From: Chloroflexota bacterium
GTDB taxonomy: Bacteria; Chloroflexota; Dehalococcoidia; Tepidiformales; Tepidiformaceae
Length of the DNA: 64,000 nucleotides
Assembly (NCBI GenBank): GCA_026710655.1
Contig: JAPOQN010000065.1
Coordinates: 107,321 to 171,320, forward strand
Reading direction: 5' to 3'
Position numbers and translations under genes: made by a program. Numbering within the stretch: the first letter of the stretch is position 1; the number at the start of each line of letters is the position of its first letter. The notes under the pieces were generated by a model. That model worked only from the letters and a program-made list of their open reading frames with translations, did not search any database and was not told the origin of the DNA. Below, piece after piece: positions 36,796-45,175 of this stretch.

Positions 36796-37788
36796 ATGCA
36801 GCGAGACGTCGGTCACTGGCGCCGAATCGCCCTTATCTTCCCCGGTCAAGGCTCCCATAGCGTCGGCATGGGTGAGCGCCTCTATCACGCGTCCCGCGCG
36901 GCGCGGGAGGTTTTCCGGCGGGCAGACGAGGTACTGGAAACGAAGCTCTCGAAGCTCTGCTTCGAAGGGCCGGCGGACGAGCTCGAACGCACCATCAACC
37001 AGCAGCCCGCCACCTTCGTTATCTCCATCGCCTGGCTCGAGGCGCTGAAGGAGCGCTGGGCCGCAATCGACCGCAAGCTGCAACCGCATGTGATGGCCGG
37101 GCACTCGATGGGCGAGTTCACGGCCGCCGTGGCGGCGGGATCGCTCGACTTCGAAGAGGGCCTGCTCCTCGTACGGGAGCGGGGACGCGCCATGGACGAG
37201 GCGGGCCAGGAGAACCCCGGCGGCATGGCCTCCATCCTCGGCCTCTCCGAGGAAAGCGTCTTCGCCATCTGCGATGAGGCCACCGGGGCCGACGGGTACG
37301 TCGGCGTGGCGACGCTCAACTGCGAGGGCCAGAACGTCATCTCGGGCGCCATCGAACCACTGAAGCGGGCCATGGACGCCGCCCAGGCAGCGGGCGCGCG
37401 CAAGGTTGTGCGGCTGCCAATCACGATCGCCTCCCACACGCCGCTGATGCAGCGCGCAAGCGAAACCATGAGCGGCTGGCTCGACCACTTCCCCCCGCGA
37501 GAGCCGCAGGCGACCGTCGTCGGCAACATCAACGGCGATGTCCTGCGTTCGAAGCACGAAGTCGACGCCGAACTGCGCGACCAGCTGACCTCGGTGGTGC
37601 GCTGGCAGCGGGGCGTGGAACGCATGCAGGAACTCGGGGCGGACCTGTTCGTGGAAGTCGGCCCGGGCAACGTGCTCACCAAGCTGGTGCGTCGCATCGA
37701 CCCCACGACGAACGTCGTGAGTCTGAGCGACGATCGCAGCGGTCTGCTGAGCGAGCGCTTCAGCGCGGTCGAGAGCGCCACGCGGTGA
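36796..37788 (+). CDS. fabD: Malonyl-CoA:ACP transacylase
   Basis: The enzyme loads malonyl groups onto acyl carrier protein. At 330 residues it has IALIFPGQGSHSVGMG near the N terminus, QQPATFVISI, the nucleophile motif AGHSMGEFTAAVAAG with Ser at about residue 98, an Arg in LLLVRERGRAM, and the catalytic His in TIASHTPLM. It starts an operon with two fabF genes, with a 4-bp overlap to the first. No acpP, fabG or fabH gene is adjacent. Confidence 0.95.
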   Translation: MQRDVGHWRRIALIFPGQGSHSVGMGERLYHASRAAREVFRRADEVLETKLSKLCFEGPADELERTINQQPATFVISIAWLEALKERWAAIDRKLQPHVMAGHSMGEFTAAVAAGSLDFEEGLLLVRERGRAMDEAGQENPGGMASILGLSEESVFAICDEATGADGYVGVATLNCEGQNVISGAIEPLKRAMDAAQAAGARKVVRLPITIASHTPLMQRASETMSGWLDHFPPREPQATVVGNINGDVLRSKHEVDAELRDQLTSVVRWQRGVERMQELGADLFVEVGPGNVLTKLVRRIDPTTNVVSLSDDRSGLLSERFSAVESATR

Positions 37789-39035
37789 CTCGCCCCCGCG
37801 TTGTCGTGACGGGCGTCGGCGCCGTCACCCCGGCCGGGAACACGGCCGAGGAGACGTGGCAGTCGATGCTGGCGGGCCGCAGCGGCGTCGGCCCCATCAC
37901 CCTGTTCGACCCGGAACCGTTTCCCGTGCGCATCCAGGCGGAAGTACGCGACTTCGAAATCGACGAGCGCATCGATGCAAAGCAGCGGCGCCACATGAAC
38001 CGGGGCGTGCGCTTCGCCATGAACTCCGTCCTCGAAGCGCTGGACGACAGCGGTCTCAAGATCACCGAGGAGAACTCCGAGGATGTGGGCATCATCTTCG
38101 GCAACGGGGGTGGCGGCTACGAGGAGATCTGGGCGGGTGACCAGGCGTTGCAGACGCGCGGACCGAGGCGCGTCTCTCCCTTCCTCATCGCCAACTTCGT
38201 CGTCGACGCGGCCAGCGGACACATCTCCATCCACACGGGGGCACGCGGCCCCAACGTGGCCGTCGTGAGCGCCTGCGCGACCGGCGCGGCCGCGATCGGC
38301 TCGGCGGCGCACGCGATCCAGCGGGGCGACGCCACGGCTGTCATCGCGGGGAGCTGCGAATCGGTGCTCGTGCCGGTGTTCCACGCGACCTGGTGCTCGA
38401 TGCGCGCGCTCGCGAGCGACAACGAGAACCCGCAGGGGGCGGTCAAGCCCTTCGACCTGAACCGGGACGGCTTCGCGGCGGGGGAGGGCGCAGGCGCGCT
38501 CATCCTCGAGAGCGAGGAGCACGCCCGTGCGCGGGGAGCACACATCTACTGCGAGCTACTGGGCTCGGGAACCTCGAACGACGCCTACGACATGATCGCG
38601 CTCGACGAGGCGGGGCGCGGGCTGCGGCGCTCGATCGTAGCCGCGCTGCGAGAGGCGGAGATCGACGCGAGCGAGTTCGACTACATCAATCCCCACGGCA
38701 GCGGCACGAAGCTGAACGATCGCATCGAGACGCTCGTCGTGAAGGAGCTCATGGGGGAGGCCGCGTACGGCGTCTCGATGAGCTCGGTAAAGCCCGTCAC
38801 GGGGCACGGCATGGCGGCGGCGGGATCGATCGAGGCAATCGCCTGCATCCTCGCCATCCGCGACCAGAAAGTGCCCCCCACCATCAACTACACGACGCCG
38901 GACCCCGAGTGTGACCTCGACTACGTGCCGAACGTGGCGAAATCCCGCCCCGTGCGCACGGCCTTGAGCACCTCCGTAGGGCTTGGCGGCCATAACGCCG
39001 CGGTGATCTTCCGCGCCATGAACGGAGCGGCTTGA
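37785..39035 (+). CDS. fabF: Beta-ketoacyl-ACP synthase II (first copy)
   Basis: A 416-residue condensing enzyme that elongates acyl-ACP with malonyl-ACP. The catalytic Cys is in VVSACATGAAAIGSAAHAI (about residue 163), and the two His residues in NPHGSGTKLND and KPVTGHGMAAAGSIE. The FDLNRDGFAAGEGAG and GGHNAAVIF motifs are present. The second His motif reads TGHGMAAAG where FabF usually has TGHxxGAAG. GTG 37785 overlaps the fabD stop and its own stop overlaps the next gene. Confidence 0.93.
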   Translation: MTRPRVVVTGVGAVTPAGNTAEETWQSMLAGRSGVGPITLFDPEPFPVRIQAEVRDFEIDERIDAKQRRHMNRGVRFAMNSVLEALDDSGLKITEENSEDVGIIFGNGGGGYEEIWAGDQALQTRGPRRVSPFLIANFVVDAASGHISIHTGARGPNVAVVSACATGAAAIGSAAHAIQRGDATAVIAGSCESVLVPVFHATWCSMRALASDNENPQGAVKPFDLNRDGFAAGEGAGALILESEEHARARGAHIYCELLGSGTSNDAYDMIALDEAGRGLRRSIVAALREAEIDASEFDYINPHGSGTKLNDRIETLVVKELMGEAAYGVSMSSVKPVTGHGMAAAGSIEAIACILAIRDQKVPPTINYTTPDPECDLDYVPNVAKSRPVRTALSTSVGLGGHNAAVIFRAMNGAA

Positions 39036-40270
39036 TGACCAGAGCACTCGTTACCGGAATCGGGGCGGTCACGCCCGTGGGCCTCACGGCGCCCGAATCG
39101 TGGCGCAACCTGCTCGCCGGGGTCTCCGGCATCGGCGCCATCGAGGCGTTCGACGCGACCGACCTGCCCGTGCGCATCGCCGGGGAAGTCAATGACTTCT
39201 CGCCACGGGGAGTGGACTCGAAGGCAGCTCGGCGCATGTCGCGCTTCGCCCAGTTCTGCGTGGCTGCGGCCCACGAGGCGGCCGAGGATGCGGGCCTGGA
39301 GCTGAGCGACGAGGAGCGTCCACGCGCGGCCGCGGCGATCGCCACGGGCGCGGGGGGCGTGCTCAACACGTTCCTCGAGACGGAGACCTACATCGCCAAG
39401 GGGCCGGCACGGGTAAGCCCGTTCTTCGTGCCCCTGATGGCGCCGAACATGGGCGCCTGCCAGGTGGGGATGCAGCTCGGCCTGCGTGGGCCCACGCTGG
39501 CCTCCACGGCGGCCTGCGCGAGCGGGCTCTACAGCTACATCGAGGCGAAGGCGCTTATCGAGAGCGGCCTCGCCGACGTTGTCATCGCCGGGGGCGGGGA
39601 GGCTGCGATCCACCCCGTCTCCGTGGCGGGACTGGCGAACATGAAGGCGCTCAGCCGCCGCAACGACGACCCCGAGGGCGCCTCGCGCCCCTTCGACCGC
39701 GACCGTGACGGGTTCGTGTTCGGCGAGGGCGCATCGGTGTTCGTGGTCGAGTCGGAGGAGCGGGCGCGGAAACGGGGAGCGCGTGTCTACGCCGAGATCG
39801 CGGGCGGCGCGCTCAGCAGCGACGCCTTCCACATCACCGCCCCCCGGGACGACGGCAGTGGCGCCGCGCAGGCGATGACCTCCGCCCTGGAAGCCGCGGG
39901 CATGGGCACCGAGGAGATCGACTGCATTTCCGCACACGGCACGGGAACGCCCTTGAACGACGTCTCCGAGACGCTCGCGATCAAAGTCGCTTTCGGCGAC
40001 GACGCGAGCTCGCTGGCGATCAGCGCGACGAAGTCGATGGTGGGGCACCTGCTGGGCGGGGCGGGAGCGGTGGGGGCGATGGCATCAGTGCTCGCAATCT
40101 CCGAGGGCCTCGTACCGCCGACCATCAACCTCGAGAACCCGGACCCCGCGTGCGACCTCGACTACGTGCCGAACACGGCGCGCGAGATGCCGGTGCGCGC
40201 GGCGATGACCAACGGCTTCGGCTTCGGGGGCCAAAACGGCAGCGTGATCTTCAAGCGCTACGACGGTTAG
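39035..40270 (+). CDS. fabF: Beta-ketoacyl-ACP synthase II (second copy)
   Basis: A 411-residue paralogue of the upstream gene with its own Cys-His-His set: TAACASGLYSYIEAKALI, SAHGTGTPLND and KSMVGHLLGGAGAVGAM. Both copies are thus expected to be catalytic, unlike KS/chain-length-factor pairs where one Cys is lost. The ATG overlaps the previous stop (TGATG), so translation is coupled and the products may form a heterodimer. The 3' end overlaps the converging cysteine desulfurase gene by 4 bp. Confidence 0.93.
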   Translation: MTRALVTGIGAVTPVGLTAPESWRNLLAGVSGIGAIEAFDATDLPVRIAGEVNDFSPRGVDSKAARRMSRFAQFCVAAAHEAAEDAGLELSDEERPRAAAAIATGAGGVLNTFLETETYIAKGPARVSPFFVPLMAPNMGACQVGMQLGLRGPTLASTAACASGLYSYIEAKALIESGLADVVIAGGGEAAIHPVSVAGLANMKALSRRNDDPEGASRPFDRDRDGFVFGEGASVFVVESEERARKRGARVYAEIAGGALSSDAFHITAPRDDGSGAAQAMTSALEAAGMGTEEIDCISAHGTGTPLNDVSETLAIKVAFGDDASSLAISATKSMVGHLLGGAGAVGAMASVLAISEGLVPPTINLENPDPACDLDYVPNTAREMPVRAAMTNGFGFGGQNGSVIFKRYDG

Positions 40271-41436
40271 CGCGGGGCGAGCGCCCGCAACCGCTCGACG
40301 ATGGCTGGCAACTGCTCCAGGACGTAGTCGATCTGCGCGTCGGTGTTCCCCTTGCCCACGGTGAGGCGGAGGGAAGCGTGCGCGAGGTCGTCGTCGATGC
40401 CCATGGCGGTGAGGACGTGCGAAGGCTCCAGCGAGCCGGTCGTGCAGGCGCTGCCGGAGCTGGCAGCGACCTCGGCCATGTCTAGCCCGAGCAGGACACT
40501 CTCGCCCTCGACGTTGCGGAAGCAGCAGCTGAAGCTGTTGGGCAGGCGGCGGTCGGGGTCGGTAGGGCCCGTCACGACGGTGTCGGGGACGCGCTCGGGG
40601 AGCTCGTAGAGGAGGCGGTCGCGCAGGTGGCGGTAGTGGCCGACGCGCTCATCGCGCTCGCTCCAGGCAAGCTCCATGGCGGTCGCGAGGCCGAAGGCGC
40701 CGGCGACGTTCTCGGTGCCGGCGCGGCGCTCACGCTCCTGGGTGCCGCCGAGGATCTGGGGCTGCCAGGGCGTGCCCCGGCGCACGTACAGCAGGCCCGA
40801 GCCTTTCACCCCGTAGAGCTTGTGCGCGGCCAGGCTGAGGAGGTCGACGCCGAGTGCTTCCGGCGTTATGTCGATTGACCCGGCGGCCTGGACGGCGTCG
40901 GTGTGGACGACGATGTTCGGGTTTCGCGCTTTCGCCAGGGCTGCTGCTTCGGCGACGGGTTGGAGCGTACCGACCTCGTTGTTGGCCGCCATCAGGGTGA
41001 GCACGGTCGTTTCGGGCCCGATCGCCTCCTCAAGTGCGGCGAGGTCGACGCAGCCGTCGGAGTCGACGGGCAGGTAGGTGGCGCGGAAGCCCTCGCGTTC
41101 GAGTTGCTCGACGGTGTGGAGGACGGCGTGGTGCTCGACCTGGCTCGTGACGACATGGTCGCCGCGGCCGCGATCGCGCTGGGCCAGGGCCGCGCCGCGG
41201 ATGGCGGCGTTGTCGGACTCAGTGCCGCCGCTGGTGAAGATGATCTCGCCGGGCTCGCAGGCGAGCAGGCGGGCGCAGCGGGAACGGGCCTCGTCGAGCC
41301 AGCGGTTGGCGGTCTGCCCTTCGAGATAAATGGAGGAAGGGTTGCCCCAGTCGCGGGAGAAGACGGGCCACATCGCCTCGAGCACGCGCCGGTCGGGGGG
41401 CGTGGTGGCGGCGTGGTCGAGGTAGACGCGCTCCAT
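40267..41436 (-). CDS. Cysteine desulfurase (IscS/NifS type)
   Basis: This PLP enzyme removes sulfur from cysteine for Fe-S clusters and thio-modified tRNA. At 389 residues it has YLDHAATTPPDRRVL, FTSGGTESDNAAIRGAA, EHHAVLHTVE, HTDAVQAAGSI and the PLP lysine in LSLAAHKLYGVKG (about residue 200). The persulfide Cys is in SSGSACTTGSLEPSHVL (about 328). It is transcribed divergently from the A-type Fe-S carrier gene, 114 bp apart, which supports a role in Fe-S assembly; no IscU-type scaffold is seen nearby. Confidence 0.95.
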   Translation of the reverse strand: MERVYLDHAATTPPDRRVLEAMWPVFSRDWGNPSSIYLEGQTANRWLDEARSRCARLLACEPGEIIFTSGGTESDNAAIRGAALAQRDRGRGDHVVTSQVEHHAVLHTVEQLEREGFRATYLPVDSDGCVDLAALEEAIGPETTVLTLMAANNEVGTLQPVAEAAALAKARNPNIVVHTDAVQAAGSIDITPEALGVDLLSLAAHKLYGVKGSGLLYVRRGTPWQPQILGGTQERERRAGTENVAGAFGLATAMELAWSERDERVGHYRHLRDRLLYELPERVPDTVVTGPTDPDRRLPNSFSCCFRNVEGESVLLGLDMAEVAASSGSACTTGSLEPSHVLTAMGIDDDLAHASLRLTVGKGNTDAQIDYVLEQLPAIVERLRALAPR

Positions 41437-41481
41437 GCTTCCCTCCGGTGACGCCCCGCTCGGCTTTTGGGACGGGTCTCC

Positions 41482-41490
41482 TGCTATACT
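41482..41490 (+). promoter_or_regulatory. Extended -10 promoter of the A-type carrier gene
   Basis: TGC-TATACT is a strong extended -10 box, 60 bp before the ATG at 41551. No good -35 hexamer lies 17 bp upstream. I saw no clear regulator-binding palindrome in the leader. Confidence 0.55.
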
Positions 41491-41550
41491 TTAGCCGTGC
41501 CCGGTGCCTGCGCGCCGGATAACCATGCGAACAACCCCGAAGGAGTGCCC

Positions 41551-41940
41551 ATGACGACCGAAGCCACCACCGAGACTCAGCTCGTCACCATCACCGACGC
41601 CGCCGTTGAGAAGGCAAAGGCGCTCCTGGAAGCGCGCGACCTTCCCGAGGGCGCCCTGCGCGTGTTCGTGGCCGGCGGCGGCTGCTCGGGCTACCAGTAC
41701 GGCATGGCCCTTGCCCGCTCGACCGAAGAGGACGACATCGTGCTGCAGCACAGCGGCGTCCGCATCGTCGTCGACCCGGAGAGCGCCCAGTACCTCGACG
41801 GCGCCGAGATCGACTACGTCGACGAGGTGATGAAGAGCGGCTTCAGCATCTACAACCCGAACGCGACGAAGAGCTGCGCCTGCGGCTCCAGCTTCCAGAC
41901 CCAGGACGGGAGCGGCGAAGCGCGGCCCTGCGGCTGCTAG
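41551..41940 (+). CDS. erpA: A-type iron-sulfur carrier protein (IscA/ErpA family)
   Basis: A 129-residue carrier that passes 2Fe-2S or 4Fe-4S clusters to apoproteins. It has VTITDAAVEKAKALLEARD, VFVAGGGCSGYQYGMAL with the first ligand Cys, IDYVDEVMKSGFSIYNPNA and SCACGSSF with the paired ligand cysteines. A roughly 15-residue C-terminal extension ends in PCGC and adds two cysteines beyond the usual three. ATG 41551 follows GAAGGAG. A strong terminator follows. The gene symbol is by family resemblance only. Confidence 0.9.
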   Translation: MTTEATTETQLVTITDAAVEKAKALLEARDLPEGALRVFVAGGGCSGYQYGMALARSTEEDDIVLQHSGVRIVVDPESAQYLDGAEIDYVDEVMKSGFSIYNPNATKSCACGSSFQTQDGSGEARPCGC

Positions 41941-41962
41941 CTTCCCCGGTTCCAGGAACGTC

Positions 41963-41988
41963 GAAAGGGGCGCGAATGCGCCCCTTTC
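41963..41988. terminator. Hairpin terminator after the A-type carrier gene
   Basis: GAAAGGGGCGC and GCGCCCCTTTC form a perfect 11-bp stem with a GAAT loop 22 bp after the stop codon. The A-tract and T-tract at its ends would let it work in both directions, also serving the converging gene at 42014. Confidence 0.75.
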
Positions 41989-42013
41989 TCGTGTCCGCGA
42001 CGCGACGCAGCCG

Positions 42014-42667
42014 CTAGAGGACGTTCCGCATCAGCTCGACGTGGGTGGTGAGGAAGGCCATCGCTTCGCGCGTCGCGCGGCGGAAGCGGGCGAACTCGGC
42101 ATCCTGGAGGGCGAGGTCGTCGAAGCGCTCGAGCTCGGCCATCGAATCGAACTCGCCGGCGATGGCGATAGCGTTCGTGCCGCCCGAGAGGGCGGTCCAG
42201 ACGCTGGTGGTGGCGTCGACGCCGCGTTCGGCCTGGTACTGCAACGCCTCGGAGAGGGAGACGACGAACTCGCGGCCCTTGCCGGGCAACACCTCGCCCG
42301 TCATGAGGCGGAGGAAGCGCCGGGGGGCGGTCGCCTCCTCGGCGGAGATAAGCCCCTCGGAGTGGTAGGAGAGGCGGTGGATGGAGGCGTTCGTGTGGCC
42401 GGGGAGGAGGTGGCGTTCGACATCGGCCCAGATGCCCGCGAACTGCGAGTCCTGGGTGGCGAGGTCGTTCAGGCGCTCAAGCTCCTCGAGCGTATTGAAG
42501 TCCATCACGATGGAGACGGCGTTGGTGGGGCCGGTCATCGCGGCCCAGAGGGCGGTGCGCGCGCGGATGCCGCGGTTGTCCTGGTGCTCGATGGCGACGC
42601 GCGCGGCCGACAGCAGGTTGCCCGTCTGGCCACGCTCGACGATGCCGCGGATCAGGCGCCGGTACAT
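42014..42667 (-). CDS. Duplicated dimeric alpha/beta-barrel-like protein
   Basis: A 217-residue protein of unknown function. Two halves (about residues 1-95 and 110-210) share the pattern V..LSEALQYQ...GI.A.T..W.A.SGGTNAIAI..EF.S..ELE.F.DLA..D..FA, so it is an internal duplication. The halves resemble ferredoxin-like dimeric alpha/beta barrel domains (as in NIPSNAP or antibiotic monooxygenase-like proteins), which often bind small hydrophobic molecules. AGGAG precedes the ATG. It ends the long minus-strand cluster and faces the terminator at 41963. Confidence 0.6.
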   Translation of the reverse strand: MYRRLIRGIVERGQTGNLLSAARVAIEHQDNRGIRARTALWAAMTGPTNAVSIVMDFNTLEELERLNDLATQDSQFAGIWADVERHLLPGHTNASIHRLSYHSEGLISAEEATAPRRFLRLMTGEVLPGKGREFVVSLSEALQYQAERGVDATTSVWTALSGGTNAIAIAGEFDSMAELERFDDLALQDAEFARFRRATREAMAFLTTHVELMRNVL

Positions 42668-42713
42668 ACACGCTCCTGGCCGTTCGAGGCCCGCGCCAGT
42701 GTAGCAGGCGCCA

Positions 42714-43502
42714 TCACCGGCCCTTGAAGGAGGGGTCGCGCCGCTCGAGGAAGGCGGTCATGCCCTCGCGGAAGTCTTCGCTGCCGAACATGGGGCGGAG
42801 CTGCAGGTAGGTGTGGTCGACGGCCGTTTCGAAGGTCTCGTCCATGCCCAGGCGCATCATGCGCTTGGTCGCCTGCACCGAGTAGGGCGCGTTGCTGGCG
42901 ATACGGGCGGCCATGGCGGCGACCTCGTCCATGAGATCGTCGTGCGGGACGACGCGGTTCACGAGGCCCATCTCGAGCGAGCGCTCGGCATCGAGGACAT
43001 CGCCCATGAAGGCGATCTCGGCGGCCTTCGCCCAGCCGACGAGGCGGGGCAGGTACCAGGTGCCGCCGGACTCGGGAAGGACGCCGCGGCGCACGAACAC
43101 CGCGCCGAGCTTGGCCCGGTCGCTGGCGATGCGGATGTCGCAGCCGAGGGCCATGTCCATGCCGTAACCGGCGGCGGGGCCGTTGAGCGCGCAGATGACG
43201 GGCTTATCCATGCGGTGGAGCACCAGCGGGGGCGTGTTGTGCAGGTCGAAGAGGCGCAGGTCGGGGGCGCCGCCGCCGTCCTCGTCGTCGGCGCGCGCCT
43301 TCAGGTCGAGCCCCGCGCAGAAGCCGCGGCCGGCGCCGGTCAGCACCACAACCCGCACCTCGGGGTCGGTGTTGGCGCGGTCGAGCTCGGCGGAGAGGGC
43401 GGCGAGCATGGGCCCGCTGATGGCGTTGAGCCGCTCGGGGCGGTTGAGGGTGAGGGTGAGAACGCCGTCGCACTGGTCGACGAGCAGTTCGGCTTCGGAC
43501 AT
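42714..43502 (-). CDS. Enoyl-CoA hydratase/isomerase family protein
   Basis: A 262-residue crotonase-fold protein. It has LTLNRPERLNAISGPMLAAL and VVVLTGAGRGFCAGLDLKA, the first oxyanion-hole region. CALNGPAAGYGMDMALGCDIRIAS carries the second oxyanion-hole glycine, and GVLPESGGTWYLPRLVG holds one of the two possible catalytic Glu positions. The residue corresponding to the first catalytic Glu appears to be Ala or Gly, so hydratase activity is not certain; isomerase or hydrolase activity is possible. The ATG at 43502 matches the family start. Confidence 0.9.
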   Translation of the reverse strand: MSEAELLVDQCDGVLTLTLNRPERLNAISGPMLAALSAELDRANTDPEVRVVVLTGAGRGFCAGLDLKARADDEDGGGAPDLRLFDLHNTPPLVLHRMDKPVICALNGPAAGYGMDMALGCDIRIASDRAKLGAVFVRRGVLPESGGTWYLPRLVGWAKAAEIAFMGDVLDAERSLEMGLVNRVVPHDDLMDEVAAMAARIASNAPYSVQATKRMMRLGMDETFETAVDHTYLQLRPMFGSEDFREGMTAFLERRDPSFKGR

Positions 43503-43553
43503 GGGAGGCCTCCTGTGTGGGGCGAGTCTTACATCAGGGCGGGTGGGGAGCAA

Positions 43554-44339
43554 TCAACGCAGGAGGAACTGCCCAAGGGTGAGGCCGCTGGCGCGCACCT
43601 CGGCCGCCATCTCGCGCCCCACCCAGCGAAAATGCCAAGGCTCGTAGACGTAGCCCGTAACCTCCTCCATCCCCTGGGGGTAGCTGAGGACGAAGCCGTA
43701 TTCGTGGGCGTTGCCGGCGAGCCAGCGCCCCTCGGGGGTGCCGCCAAAGGCCTCGACCAGCTCGTAGGCGACAGCCGGGCTGGAGAAGTCGACGGTGGTC
43801 CCGAGCTGGTGTTCGCTGTGGCCCGCGCGGGCGCTCACGCGCGAGGCTTCCTCCTGTCCGAGCGTGTCGACGTGGTACTGGTACGTGTTGCGCTGGGTCT
43901 CGAAGCTGCGGTAGCTGCTTACGACCGCGAGCCGGTGCCCTTCGGCGACAGCCGCCTCGAGGAGCGCAAGCAGGTCGGGAAGTGTTTGCTCGACGACCTC
44001 CTGGAGGCCGTGGGCGTAGGCCTCGGAGATGGCCACAAGGCCCTCGGGGGCGCAGTCCTCCTCCAGCCGGTGGAGCTTGTCGAGGGGCACGTGGATATCG
44101 CCGCAGGGCACGATGTAGACGCCGTCGGCATTGGGGGTCGCGGTCGGGGGGGCGGGCGAGGGGGTGGCGGTGGCCGCGACCGGGGAAGGATCCTCGGAGG
44201 AGGCCGCCTCCGCGGCAGGGTCGTCCGGAGTGGGGGAGCGAGCCACCAGCTCGTCGATGACGCCCGGCTGGCCCTCGCAGGCGACGAGCAGCAGGGCAAG
44301 CAGGAGGGTAGCGGGGATGAGCAGCCTGCTTCCCGACAT
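43554..44339 (-). CDS. VanY/M15-type D-alanyl-D-alanine carboxypeptidase lipoprotein
   Basis: A 261-residue exported lipoprotein: signal peptide with lipobox LLLVAC at about residue 20, a Pro/Thr/Ser-rich linker (PSPVAATATPSPAPPTATP) and a zinc peptidase domain. The domain has VVSSYRSFETQRNTY, SARAGHSEHQLGTTVDF (zinc His and Asp) and GYVYEPWHFRWVG (zinc His). The family trims D-alanine from peptidoglycan stem peptides. It implies a muropeptide-containing envelope or a scavenging role. Confidence 0.9.
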   Translation of the reverse strand: MSGSRLLIPATLLLALLLVACEGQPGVIDELVARSPTPDDPAAEAASSEDPSPVAATATPSPAPPTATPNADGVYIVPCGDIHVPLDKLHRLEEDCAPEGLVAISEAYAHGLQEVVEQTLPDLLALLEAAVAEGHRLAVVSSYRSFETQRNTYQYHVDTLGQEEASRVSARAGHSEHQLGTTVDFSSPAVAYELVEAFGGTPEGRWLAGNAHEYGFVLSYPQGMEEVTGYVYEPWHFRWVGREMAAEVRASGLTLGQFLLR

Positions 44340-44371
44340 TCTCCTGAGGATAGCGCCGGGCACGGTGACCG

Positions 44372-45175
44372 CTAGCTGGTGGTGAAGGCGCTGATGCGCG
44401 GATCGCGACGCACGTCGTCGACGAAGGCGCGCAGGAGGGCGTTGGTCATGGCGGGGTTCTCCAACTGGAGGAAGTGGCCGGCGCCGGTAACGGGCTCCTG
44501 GCGGAGGAAGAAGGTGATCTGGCGCAGCCGCTCGGGGTCGCCAAGGGGGTTGCTCCCCCAGAGCGCCATGAACGGCTTCTTGTCGGCGGCCTGCAGCAGG
44601 GCGCCCAGGTTCTGGGCGAAGTAACCGTTGTCGGTGAGCTGTCCTGCGGCGACCTGCGGGTCGCAGGCGAGCATGTGCTCCTCCACGTACTCGCGGATGA
44701 CGGGGTCGGCCTCTTCATCGAAGAAACGGTCGAAGAACACGCGGACGGGCTCCATCGTGCCGGCTTCGCGGAGCTGGGCGGCGAGACCGCCCATGGCGCC
44801 GCGGGCGGCGGAGTCGAGGGGCGGGTCGACGATGACCGAGCCGATGACGCGGTCTTCGTGGCGGCTGTTCGCGAGCAGCGCGACGAGCCCGCCGATGTCG
44901 TGTCCGGCAACAATGGCGGCGCCCATGCCGCGTTCCTCGATGACGGCGGCGATGTCATCGGCGGCCTGGGTGAGGTCGTAGGGTGGGGTGAGGGAGGACT
45001 CGCCGCAGCCGCGCAGGTCGAGGGTGAGGCAGTGGAAGTCGCGGGAGAGGTCGTCCACCTGGGGGCGCCAGAAGGAGCGGTCCCCGGCCCAGCCGTGGAC
45101 GAATACGAACGAAGGGGCGCCCTGCCCGGCCTCGTCGTACCCGAGGGTGGCGTCCCCGACCTGAAGTTGCGGCAC
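44372..45175 (-). CDS. Alpha/beta hydrolase with an Asp nucleophile (epoxide hydrolase/dehalogenase-like)
   Basis: A 267-residue alpha/beta hydrolase. It has the oxyanion motif VFVHGWAGDRSFW, DLRGCGESSLTPPYDL and a nucleophile elbow reading VAGHDIGGLVALL, so the nucleophile is Asp rather than Ser. The catalytic His is in VTGAGHFLQLE. Asp nucleophiles are typical of epoxide hydrolases and haloalkane dehalogenases. The GTG start shares its G with the TAG stop of the upstream hydrolase gene, so translation is coupled. The substrate is unknown. Confidence 0.85.
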   Translation of the reverse strand: MPQLQVGDATLGYDEAGQGAPSFVFVHGWAGDRSFWRPQVDDLSRDFHCLTLDLRGCGESSLTPPYDLTQAADDIAAVIEERGMGAAIVAGHDIGGLVALLANSRHEDRVIGSVIVDPPLDSAARGAMGGLAAQLREAGTMEPVRVFFDRFFDEEADPVIREYVEEHMLACDPQVAAGQLTDNGYFAQNLGALLQAADKKPFMALWGSNPLGDPERLRQITFFLRQEPVTGAGHFLQLENPAMTNALLRAFVDDVRRDPRISAFTTS

